Source of the DNA: CAYXEN01 sp964464035
GTDB lineage: Bacteria; Krumholzibacteriota; Krumholzibacteriia; WVZY01
Reading direction: 5' to 3'
DNA length: 60,729 nucleotides
Assembly: GCA_964464035.1 (NCBI GenBank)
Contig: CAYXEN010000009.1
Span: forward strand, 1-60,729
Notes under the pieces: generated by a model
What the model saw: the letters and a program-made list of their open reading frames with translations, nothing else
The model's database searches: none
Told to the model about the DNA's origin: nothing
Translations under genes and position numbers: made by a program
In this document: one piece after another, positions 53,787 through 60,729 of the stretch
Layout: each line of letters begins with the position of its first letter
How positions within the stretch are numbered: position 1 is the stretch's first letter

Positions 53787-53815
53787 ATTATACCATATTG
53801 AATTTGGGCTTTCAA
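53787..53815 (-). promoter_or_regulatory. Strong sigma-70 promoter for the propeller gene
   Basis: On the minus strand TTGAAA (53815-53810), a 17-bp spacer and TATAAT (53792-53787) give a five-of-six -35 and a perfect -10. Transcription would start near 53780, about 72 nt before the ATG at 53708. Confidence 0.7.
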
Positions 53816-53939
53816 TGCCTATATTGTTATTATTGCAGGGGGCCCCGAGACCCCACCGGCCCGGTCGCCGGGAGTCGCGGGAGAAGGAACAAGAGCGGGC
53901 GGGGGGTCGGGGCTGGTCCGGCCAAGAGCAAAGGACGTA

Positions 53940-55019
53940 ATGACAATGAGATACACTTTCAGGTTCGGCGCATTCTTCGGGATTCCTCTCAAGATCCACA
54001 TCACCTTTCCCCTGATTCTCGTGCTCTTCGGCCTGGAGGCCGGCCTGAGGGGGGGCTGGTCGGACGCTCTGTGGGCCGTCATGCTCGTGTTGGCCGTTTT
54101 CGCGTGCGTCGTTCTCCACGAACTGGGGCACAGCCTCCAGGTGAGAAGGTACGGTATAGAAGTGCGGGACATCGTCCTTCTGCCGATAGGGGGCATGGCG
54201 AGGGCGCAGAGCATTCCCGAGAATCCCTGGCAGGAGATAGTCGTGGCGATCTCCGGTCCCCTCGTCAATTTTTCCCTCGCCGCCCTGTTGCTCCCATACA
54301 TCATCATCAGGGGAAGTTCACTCGATTTCGAAAGCGACTTCGTAGCCAATCTATTCTCCATAAACATAGTCCTCGGTACTTTCAACTTGATTCCCGCCTT
54401 CCCGATGGACGGGGGCAGGATCCTCAGGGGAATCCTCGCCGTGAAGATGGATTATCTCAGGGCCACGCACCACGCCAAGAACGTGGGCCAGGCGATCGCG
54501 ATACTTTTCGCGGTCGTGGGGTTCGTCTACACCAACTTCATCATGCTGCCCCTCATAGCCGTCGTCGTGTTCTTCGGAGCGATGAGCGAGGAGAACATGG
54601 TGAGAACCAAGGTGAACCTGCGCGGCAAGGCCGTCCGCGATTTCCTCCGCGGCGATGTGCCGATTTTCCACATGGATGATACGCTCGCGAGCGTCACCCC
54701 CTATATGGGCGATCCTTCGGTGACGGCGTTTCCCGTGAGCGACCTGGAGAGGCGGATCCCGGGTGCGGTATCCAAGAAGGACGTAATCGAGTTGCTGCGG
54801 AGCAGGGATGGCATGAGGGTGGATGCCGGGATCAAGCTCGGCGAGCTGATGCGCACGGATTTTCCCCTGGTCGAAGGATCCACTCCGGCGATCCAGGTTT
54901 ACTATTATCTCAAGTCCGAGAACGCCGCCGTGGCCGGTGTTGTCGAAAACGGCGCATTCAGCGGGTTGGTCACTATGGTCGATCTCGTGAAGACGGCCGG
55001 CGGAGCCGGAGTCTCTTGA
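53940..55019 (+). CDS. Site-2 protease (M50) with CBS domains
   Basis: A 359-residue membrane protease. The active site HELGH (His60, Glu61, His64) lies in the third hydrophobic segment, and the partner aspartate in NLIPAFPMDGGRILRG, with five or six hydrophobic segments in total. A cytoplasmic tail (about 240-355) carries a CBS-type pair (LRGDVPIFHMDDTLASVTP, FPLVEGSTPAIQVYYYLKS), similar to Rip3/SpoIVFB-like proteins. It cleaves signalling proteins inside the membrane, perhaps regulated by nucleotide binding at the CBS part. The ATG at 53940 follows AAGGAC. Confidence 0.88.
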   Translation: MTMRYTFRFGAFFGIPLKIHITFPLILVLFGLEAGLRGGWSDALWAVMLVLAVFACVVLHELGHSLQVRRYGIEVRDIVLLPIGGMARAQSIPENPWQEIVVAISGPLVNFSLAALLLPYIIIRGSSLDFESDFVANLFSINIVLGTFNLIPAFPMDGGRILRGILAVKMDYLRATHHAKNVGQAIAILFAVVGFVYTNFIMLPLIAVVVFFGAMSEENMVRTKVNLRGKAVRDFLRGDVPIFHMDDTLASVTPYMGDPSVTAFPVSDLERRIPGAVSKKDVIELLRSRDGMRVDAGIKLGELMRTDFPLVEGSTPAIQVYYYLKSENAAVAGVVENGAFSGLVTMVDLVKTAGGAGVS

Positions 55020-55049
55020 GAGAATCCGCCGCGCGGCCGCGCGCGGAGT

Positions 55050-56318
55050 TCACCGGATGAATATCACCTTCACGGCCCTCGAGTGACCCCGCGTATCGAA
55101 CGCCATGAAGTAGACGCCGGACGATACTTTTTCACCCGAGTCGTCGGCGCCGTCCCAATGGACCGTGCCGTCGAAGACAGCGGCGCTCGATAGGATCCGT
55201 CGCACCTTTCTGCCTTTCACGTCGTACACCGTTACCGTGACGGGCGCACGGGAACTGATGAAATAGGGAACGGCGGTGACGTTCTCGAAGGGGTTGGGGA
55301 ACGCGGCGCCCAGCTCTATGGGAGAACCCGATTCCGCGATCCCCGCCAGTTCGAGCGCGAAGCGAACGATCGTGTCGGTTATGTCGCGGAGATAATCGAT
55401 GTCGATCCGTGACGCCACGTCTTCATCGGTGTGGAAATAGGGATTCTCGTCCCGGCTCCCTTCGAACACGTGTACGGCGGGGTAGCCTTCGCGCCAGAAG
55501 GGATAATGATCGCTCTGGCCCCAGTAGGAGTTGAAGGTCGTCACCGCTACCGTGCCCGACGAGAATCTCGCGAACGCTTCCGCGCACGCCCGCGCGAGGC
55601 TGTCGGAAGCAGCATCGTGAATGATCTCCACGTCCCTGACCGGCCCCGGTTCATATCCGATGGCATCGAGCGACATCATTCCCTTTATCCGCGTTCCGCG
55701 GGCGGCGGCATCGGCGGCGAACGCCGAGCTTCCGATTCTGCCCACCTCTTCGCCGCCGAAGAACACGCACTGCACCGTGTGCTCCAGGGGATAACGCTCG
55801 AGTATCCGCGCCGCCTCCATGAGGGCGGCGCATCCGCTCGCGTTGTCGTCCGCGCCGGGCGCCCTGGCGAGCGAGTCGGTATACGAGAAGCGCGAGATCG
55901 AGTCGTAGTGAGCCCCCAGGACGACGATCGGTCCGGTGCTCGCGCCGCGAACGGTTGCGACCACGTTGAAGGTCTTCTTCCAGGAGCCGCTCAGGTAGGC
56001 AACGGTATCGATGCGCGTTTCGAGGCCCATCGCTTGGAGCTTCGATGCCAGGTAGCGGGCGGCGGAGTCACTCGCCGCGGTCCCCGAGAAACGCGTGCGG
56101 AACGATTGGAGGCGATCTATTACGACGGCGAGGCTGTCGATGTCGGTCTTGCCGGGAGCCGCGCGAGCTTCGAGCGCCGTTGCGGCTCCGGTCTCGAGAG
56201 CCGGCGCGTCCCCGGGTGCCGCGCGCGCGTGGGGCATGGGCCTCGCGGACAGGATCACGAAGATCACTGCGAGCCCGGCACCCCGCCGCATGGAACGTAT
56301 CTTGCCGCCAGCCAGCAT
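55050..56318 (-). CDS. Secreted M28 zinc aminopeptidase with FlgD-like sorting domain
   Basis: A 422-residue protein. An N-terminal leader is followed by an Ala-rich linker and an M28 domain (VVLGAHYDSIS, APGADDNASGCAALMEAARI, VFFGGEEVG, SDHYPF), giving zinc ligands His, Asp, Glu, Asp and His and a catalytic glutamate in GGEE. The last 80 residues are a FlgD-like tail (FPNPFENVTAVPYFIS, VYDVKGRKVRRIL). The start may be the ATG at 56318 or at 56291; both leave a plausible leader. It would digest peptides outside the cell. It is convergent with the site-2 protease gene. Confidence 0.88.
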   Translation of the reverse strand: MLAGGKIRSMRRGAGLAVIFVILSARPMPHARAAPGDAPALETGAATALEARAAPGKTDIDSLAVVIDRLQSFRTRFSGTAASDSAARYLASKLQAMGLETRIDTVAYLSGSWKKTFNVVATVRGASTGPIVVLGAHYDSISRFSYTDSLARAPGADDNASGCAALMEAARILERYPLEHTVQCVFFGGEEVGRIGSSAFAADAAARGTRIKGMMSLDAIGYEPGPVRDVEIIHDAASDSLARACAEAFARFSSGTVAVTTFNSYWGQSDHYPFWREGYPAVHVFEGSRDENPYFHTDEDVASRIDIDYLRDITDTIVRFALELAGIAESGSPIELGAAFPNPFENVTAVPYFISSRAPVTVTVYDVKGRKVRRILSSAAVFDGTVHWDGADDSGEKVSSGVYFMAFDTRGHSRAVKVIFIR

Positions 56319-56458
56319 GGTTACCGTGAAAATCCCTGGAATGTACGCATGTTGCCGATCATGACCCGGCGAGCGGGCCGGGTCCGGCACTTTGCATCGA
56401 TCGTCGCCGTTTTTTGCAATCGGGCCGGTTCCGGGATGATACAACAAGGGAGAGGATC

Positions 56459-56944
56459 ATGGCACCTGTGAAAGTTCCTCATTCCACGATGGAATCCCAG
56501 TCGCTCTTCAACCTCGCGATCGAGCACATTAATCGCAGCAGGTACGGCAAGGCGATCCCGCTCCTCAAGGAGGCGGTCCACATCTCGCCCGAGAATCCCC
56601 AGTATCTCTCCTACCTGGGGCTATGCCTGGCCGCCGAGGAAATCGATTTCGACGCGGCGCTCAAGTTCTGCCGCCGGGCCCTGGTTCTCGCGCCGTCGGA
56701 CACGGTCATCCAGGTCAATCTCGGCAAGGTGTACAAGTTGATGGGTGACACGGAATCCGCTTACCGGGTCTTTCTCGATGCATGGCGGCGGAACAAGGCC
56801 CATCCCGCCCCGGCGGCCGAGCTCTCGAGGATGGGCATAAGGCGAAAGCCCGTGATCCCGTTTCTCGAGCGCGGGCACCCGCTCAACAAGTACCTCGGGA
56901 TGATAAGGGCCCTTTGCCTGCGCCTGCTGCGCAAGCGCGCCTGA
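56459..56944 (+). CDS. Small TPR protein
   Basis: A 161-residue protein without a signal peptide. It has about three TPR motifs (YGKAIPLLKEAVHISPENPQ, DAALKFCRRALVLAPSDTVI and TESAYRVFLDAW). The ATG follows AAGGGAGAGG. The basic C-terminus (RALCLRLLRKRA) may contact membrane or nucleic acid. It is divergent from the M28 gene. No enzymatic domain; likely a protein-binding adaptor. Confidence 0.6.
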   Translation: MAPVKVPHSTMESQSLFNLAIEHINRSRYGKAIPLLKEAVHISPENPQYLSYLGLCLAAEEIDFDAALKFCRRALVLAPSDTVIQVNLGKVYKLMGDTESAYRVFLDAWRRNKAHPAPAAELSRMGIRRKPVIPFLERGHPLNKYLGMIRALCLRLLRKRA

Positions 56945-57125
56945 GACTCGTCGTCGATGAAGCGTGCCGGTCATGGGTATGCCCGCGCGCCCGCCGACTA
57001 TCTCGGCCTCGTACGTCGCGATGACCCGATCCTGTTTCCACTAAACAACCAGCCTCGATTTGCTTATCATTCATTCGTCCGCCGGCAGCTCGTACCCGGA
57101 CGCACACCGAACCTGAAGGAATAAA

Positions 57126-58334
57126 ATGTTTCGTTCACCGACGCTGCTGATTCTCCTGCTCCTCTCGTTCTCCGCTTGTTCCCCGCGGGGCGTGACCAGG
57201 AACGAGGCGCGCGATCGAGCCAAGGTAGAGGCGAGCAGGCTAGTCGCATCGGGCGACTACGAGCGAGCGATCAGGATCCTCGAGCCCTTGGCATCCGGGG
57301 GAAAGGATGCCGCCGTCTTCTCCCTTCTCGCCGAGTCGCTATGGAAGACCGGCGACTTCACCAGGGCCTTGGGATACTTCGAGTCCTCGCTCCGGCTTGA
57401 TTACATGAATTACGAGACGCACATGAATCTCGCGTTGATGCTCATGGAGAGGGGCAAGAAGGGCCGGGCGCTCACCGAGTTCAAGCTCGCCGCGCGCTAC
57501 GGCTCACACGAAGCCTTGCCTCACTACAACTACGGGCTCGCCCTCTACCAGATGGGCAGGCGCGAACAGGCCCTGGCCGAGTGGCGCAAGGCTTTCACGC
57601 TCGACAGTAGTGACCCGAGGTACGCGGCGGCGATGGGCATGATCCTAAGCGGCGAAGACGACGGGGAAGCTCTCGGTTTCTTCGAGAAGGCGGCCGCGCT
57701 CGGGGCGGACTCTCCCGCGTTCCATCACAACTTCGGTCTCCTCCTCGAAAGGATGGGCGAAGTGAAGCGGGCGACGGAGCATTTCGAGGCCGCCTACGAG
57801 AAAGAACCCACCAAGCTCGATTATGCATCCTCGCTTGCAGGAGCGTACCTCAAGACCCATCGCTACGAGGATGCGATCCCCATACTCGAATCCATGATTC
57901 GATCGGGCGGTGCGGGCGATGCATATGCGATCCCACTCGGCAAGGCTTACCTGGAGACGGACCGACCGGCCGATGCGATCGGCGCCCTGGAGGGGCCGAC
58001 GCGCAAGTGGCTCGACGATCCTTCTTCATTCGGGGGAGAAGAGATCGGGGTGCGCCTGGATCGAGCCTGCGAGATCCTCGCCATGTCCTACTGGAAGGTC
58101 GGGGATGCTGAGAAAGCCCTTTTCTATTATGAGAAGGCTCTCGAACTCGACCCGGAGAACGTGAACTACCTCATAAATTATGGCACCATCCTCGCTGAAA
58201 GTGGTAAGATAGAGAAAGCCGCGGAACAATGGCGCAAGGTTCTCTCCTTGGATCCCGGCAACGTTCAAGCGCGCAAGAACCTCGGCGCAGTGCGAAAGAG
58301 CGTACCCGGTAATGAAGACAAAAGGAATCGATGA
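57126..58334 (+). CDS. TPR-repeat lipoprotein
   Basis: A 402-residue lipoprotein with lipobox SFSAC (Cys18), followed by at least eight TPRs (GDYERAIRILEPLAS, GDFTRALGYFESSLRLDYMN, GEVKRATEHFEAAYEKEPTK, GDAEKALFYYEKALELDPEN and others). It is likely a scaffold for protein complexes on the periplasmic face. It overlaps the longest reading of the following GlpX-family gene but not its preferred start. The 181 bp before it (56945-57125) contain no clear promoter. Confidence 0.78.
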   Translation: MFRSPTLLILLLLSFSACSPRGVTRNEARDRAKVEASRLVASGDYERAIRILEPLASGGKDAAVFSLLAESLWKTGDFTRALGYFESSLRLDYMNYETHMNLALMLMERGKKGRALTEFKLAARYGSHEALPHYNYGLALYQMGRREQALAEWRKAFTLDSSDPRYAAAMGMILSGEDDGEALGFFEKAAALGADSPAFHHNFGLLLERMGEVKRATEHFEAAYEKEPTKLDYASSLAGAYLKTHRYEDAIPILESMIRSGGAGDAYAIPLGKAYLETDRPADAIGALEGPTRKWLDDPSSFGGEEIGVRLDRACEILAMSYWKVGDAEKALFYYEKALELDPENVNYLINYGTILAESGKIEKAAEQWRKVLSLDPGNVQARKNLGAVRKSVPGNEDKRNR

Positions 58335-58335
58335 C

Positions 58336-59289
58336 ATGGAACGTAATCTGGCGCTCGAGCTGGTGAGAGTGACGGAAGCGGCGGCCCTCGCATCGGCCAG
58401 GTGGATGGGCAAGGGCGATGCGGACGCGGCCGACAGGGCGGCGTGCGAGGCGATGGAAACGGCGATAAAGTCGGTCAAGATCAAGGGGATGATAGTTATC
58501 GGCGAGAAGAGGCCCAGGGCGACCCTCGCCAAGGGGACCGTGGTGGGATCCGGCGATTCGCCCGAGATAGACGTGGCCATCGATCCGCTCGAATCCATCG
58601 ATTCGGTGGCCTACGGGCGGCCCAACGCGATCTCGGTGATCGCCGTCGCGGAGAGAGGCGCTTTCTTCAACTCGCCCGTTCCCTACATGAACAAGATCGC
58701 CGTCGGACCCGAGGCGGCCGGCAGGATAAACGTAAAGGCGGACCCCCTGGAGAACCTAGTCAACATAGCGGACGCGAAGCGCTGTTACGTGGAGGATCTC
58801 ACCGTGTGCATTCTCGAGAGGGAGCGTCACCGCGACCTCATCGAGAAAGTCCGGGCGGCGGGGGCGCGCATACAATTGATCCCGGACGGCGACGTGGCCG
58901 CCGCGATCGCCGCGGCCATCAAGGGGAGCGGCATAGACGTATTGATGGGCATAGGCGGGAGCAGCGAGGGAGTGCTCTCTGCCGCGGCGCTCAAGTGCGT
59001 GGGCGGAGATTTTCAAGGACAACTCGTTGTGAGGGACGAGAAGGAAGCGCAGGCGGTCAAGAAATCCGGTTTCGGCCGGCGCGACAAGGTCTTGAAGCTC
59101 GACACCTTGGTAAAGGGTCACAACGTCATGGTCGCCGCCACGGGCGTGACCAACAGCGACATCCTTCAAGGCGTGCAATTCAACGTGAGGGGCGCGACCA
59201 CTCATTCCATAGTTCTGCGCGGCAAGTCGGGGACGATACGTTTCATCCAGGCGAGCCATTTCTTCGACAGAAAGCCCAACTACACGTAG
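58336..59289 (+). CDS. GlpX-family (class II fructose-1,6-bisphosphatase) protein with altered active site
   Basis: A 317-residue protein close to E. coli GlpX in length and overall sequence (ALELVRVTEAAALASARWMG, IPDGDVAAAIAAAIKGS, IGGSSEGVLSAAALKC, GKSGTIRFIQASHFFDRK). Equivalents of metal ligands Asp33 and Glu57 (VIGE), Asp83 and Glu86 (DPLE) are present. The catalytic threonine of DPLEGT is replaced by Ile88 (DPLESI), and GEGE is replaced by GEKR with a two-residue deletion after it. It may be a weak or repurposed phosphatase. The ATG at 58336 follows AGGAA; 58312 is an alternative. It sits 25 bp before rarA. Confidence 0.78.
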   Translation: MERNLALELVRVTEAAALASARWMGKGDADAADRAACEAMETAIKSVKIKGMIVIGEKRPRATLAKGTVVGSGDSPEIDVAIDPLESIDSVAYGRPNAISVIAVAERGAFFNSPVPYMNKIAVGPEAAGRINVKADPLENLVNIADAKRCYVEDLTVCILERERHRDLIEKVRAAGARIQLIPDGDVAAAIAAAIKGSGIDVLMGIGGSSEGVLSAAALKCVGGDFQGQLVVRDEKEAQAVKKSGFGRRDKVLKLDTLVKGHNVMVAATGVTNSDILQGVQFNVRGATTHSIVLRGKSGTIRFIQASHFFDRKPNYT

Positions 59290-59314
59290 TCCCCTCGCGT
59301 CCCAGCTTTCTATC

Positions 59315-60643
59315 ATGGATCTTTTCGAACCATCCCGAAGGACCAACCAGCCCCTTGCGGACAGGATGCGCCCCCGCAACATCGCCGAGTTCGTGGGACA
59401 GGAACACGTGATCGGCCCCGGCACCCTGCTTCGCAAGTCACTCGAGAAGCGGGTGCTCAGCCAGTCCCTCATCCTCTGGGGGCCTCCAGGTTGCGGCAAG
59501 ACGACTCTCGCCCGCGTGATCGCAGGCGAGGTCAAGGGAAGGTTCGTGACTTTCAGCGCGGTCACCTCCGGCATTGCGGAGGTCAAGAGGGTCATAAAGG
59601 ACGCGAAGAAGCTCGCCGCCGTGGAGAAGCGGCCGTTCCTCCTCTTCGTAGACGAAATCCACCGCTTCAACAAGGCGCAACAGGACGCCTTCCTCCCGCA
59701 CATCGAGGACGGGACGATAGTCTTCATCGGGGCCACGACCGAGAACCCGAGCTTCGAGGTGATCGGCCCGTTGCTCTCGCGCTCCCGCGTCCTGGTTCTC
59801 GAAGCGCTCTCGAAGGAGAACGTGCTCCTGATATTGAAGAGGGCGCTCGAAGACGAGGAGCGGGGCCTGGGCGGAAGGGGGATCGAAGTCGGCGAAGAAG
59901 TGCTCGACTACATAGCGGATCTCTCGCAGGGGGACGCGCGGGCCGCTCTCAACGCGCTCGAGTACGGCGCCTCGGTTCTCGCCAGGGAGAAGGATGACCG
60001 CGTTTTCACGCGCAAGCTCGCCGAGGACGCGATGCAGCGGCGCATGATAAGCACGGACAAGGCGGGCGAGACGCACTTCAACCTGATCTCGGCGCTCCAC
60101 AAGAGCCTGAGGGGGGGCGACGTGGACGCCTCTCTATACTGGCTCGCCAGGATGTGCGAAGCGGGCGAGGATCCTCTCTACATAGCGAGGCGCCTGGTGC
60201 GCTTCGCGTCCGAGGACGTGGGAAACGCGGACCCGCAGGCGCTCTCGCTCTGCGTGGCGGCGAAGGAAGCCGTGGAATTCATAGGCTACCCGGAATGCAA
60301 GCTCGCGCTCGCGCAGGCTGTCGTCTACCTGGCCCTGGCGCCGAAGAGCAACTCGATATACACCGCCTATGCCAAGGCAGCCGAGACGGTGCACACGACT
60401 CCCCCCCATCCCGTTCCGCTGCAAATAAGGAACGCCCCCACGCGCCTCATGAAAGAGCTCGGCTACGGCAAGGATTACAAGTACCCGCACGATTTCCCGG
60501 AAGCGTTCGTGGTGCAGGAGTATTTTCCGGAGGAGCTCGCAGGCAAGCGATTCTATTTTCCGAGGGCGGCGGGCCTGGAGAAGGAACTGAGGAAGAGGCT
60601 CGAAGCGTACCTGGCGAAGAAGAAACGCGGTGACGATCGCTGA
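59315..60643 (+). CDS. rarA: Replication-associated recombination protein A (AAA+ ATPase)
   Basis: A 442-residue AAA+ ATPase of the RarA/MgsA/WRNIP1 family, acting at stalled replication forks. It has Walker A GPPGCGKTT, Walker B FVDEIHRFN, sensor-1 GATTENPSF and arginine-finger LLSRSRV motifs, then the C-terminal tetramerisation domain (RRLVRFASEDVGNADPQAL and the AYAKAAETVHTTPPHPVPL region). The start DLFEPS is the usual family N-terminus. It is the last gene in the window; a dispersed repeat copy begins 32 bp after the stop. Confidence 0.93.
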   Translation: MDLFEPSRRTNQPLADRMRPRNIAEFVGQEHVIGPGTLLRKSLEKRVLSQSLILWGPPGCGKTTLARVIAGEVKGRFVTFSAVTSGIAEVKRVIKDAKKLAAVEKRPFLLFVDEIHRFNKAQQDAFLPHIEDGTIVFIGATTENPSFEVIGPLLSRSRVLVLEALSKENVLLILKRALEDEERGLGGRGIEVGEEVLDYIADLSQGDARAALNALEYGASVLAREKDDRVFTRKLAEDAMQRRMISTDKAGETHFNLISALHKSLRGGDVDASLYWLARMCEAGEDPLYIARRLVRFASEDVGNADPQALSLCVAAKEAVEFIGYPECKLALAQAVVYLALAPKSNSIYTAYAKAAETVHTTPPHPVPLQIRNAPTRLMKELGYGKDYKYPHDFPEAFVVQEYFPEELAGKRFYFPRAAGLEKELRKRLEAYLAKKKRGDDR

Positions 60644-60674
60644 CAAGTCCGGCTATGCGGCTCCGAAAGGGGTA

Positions 60675-60729
60675 GCGGGTCCTGTCGGCGATCTCACCCC
60701 ACCGTGCTCACTTCGTTGCGCGCGGCGGG
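60675..60729 (+). repeat. Dispersed repeat, copy C (truncated by the window end)
   Basis: The 55 bp visible match copy B from 23871 onward with one difference (CTTCGTTGCG for CTTCGCTGCG). The bases before it do not match the left arm of copy B. The remainder is beyond the window. Confidence 0.8.

Overview
The window is about 60.7 kb of GC-rich bacterial DNA carrying three 100-base runs of N (13876-13975, 27485-27584, 40685-40784), so it is a scaffold, probably from a metagenome bin. There are no rRNA or tRNA genes to place it. Several traits together point to a Gram-negative member of the FCB side of the tree, of the kind found in uncultured phyla such as Krumholzibacteriota, Eisenbacteria, Latescibacterota or Zixibacteria. 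They are lipoproteins, beta-barrels and TolC/RND efflux, secreted enzymes ending in a YPNPFNP-type FlgD-like sorting domain, one PEP-CTERM protein, many TPR proteins, multiheme cytochromes and a sigma-54 activator. That placement is inference.

Layout. 0.2-4.3 kb: secreted prolyl oligopeptidase, ArsS-like radical SAM protein and a DUF3108 protein. 4.3-10 kb: a visibly AT-richer island with a plus-strand envelope operon (secreted protein, LpoB-like lipoprotein, COG3014-like TPR lipoprotein, YcfL/DUF1425 lipoprotein, outer-membrane protein) and a minus-strand operon (lipoprotein, YidD-like protein, TPR/membrane protein). 10-14.6 kb: three glycosyltransferases and a DUF547 protein. 14.7-18.1 kb: MenG/UbiE methyltransferase, GNAT, sodium:solute symporter and ArsC-like reductase. 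18.1-23.8 kb: TolC-HlyD-RND efflux operon. 24.1-27.6 kb: ADP-forming acyl-CoA synthetase, ZIP transporter and OsmC protein.

27.8-38.1 kb is the most striking block. A five-gene minus-strand operon encodes an NHL-propeller lipoprotein, a 5-heme lipoprotein, a 667-residue beta-barrel, a second NHL-propeller lipoprotein and a roughly 12-heme cytochrome. A 7-heme cytochrome lies convergent to its 3' end. A 4-heme cytochrome and an NtrC-type regulator lie beyond its 5' end. Good sigma-54 -24/-12 promoters precede both the operon and the 4-heme gene, one on each side of the regulator. I read this as a sigma-54-controlled porin-cytochrome electron conduit with propeller subunits.

38.1-60.7 kb: a three-part FAD/2Fe-2S amine or amino-acid dehydrogenase, a pair of M16 peptidases (one lacking its zinc site and fused to a DUF3108-like domain), an exported Ntn-asparaginase, a PEP-CTERM protein, a GYF/TPR membrane protein, pyrE, a GT39-TPR protein, a beta-barrel, a methyltransferase, a secreted propeller glycosidase-like protein, an M50 site-2 protease with CBS domains, a secreted M28 peptidase, two TPR proteins, a GlpX-family protein with an altered active site, and rarA. 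An approximately 87-bp dispersed repeat occurs at 17.4, 23.9 and 60.7 kb.
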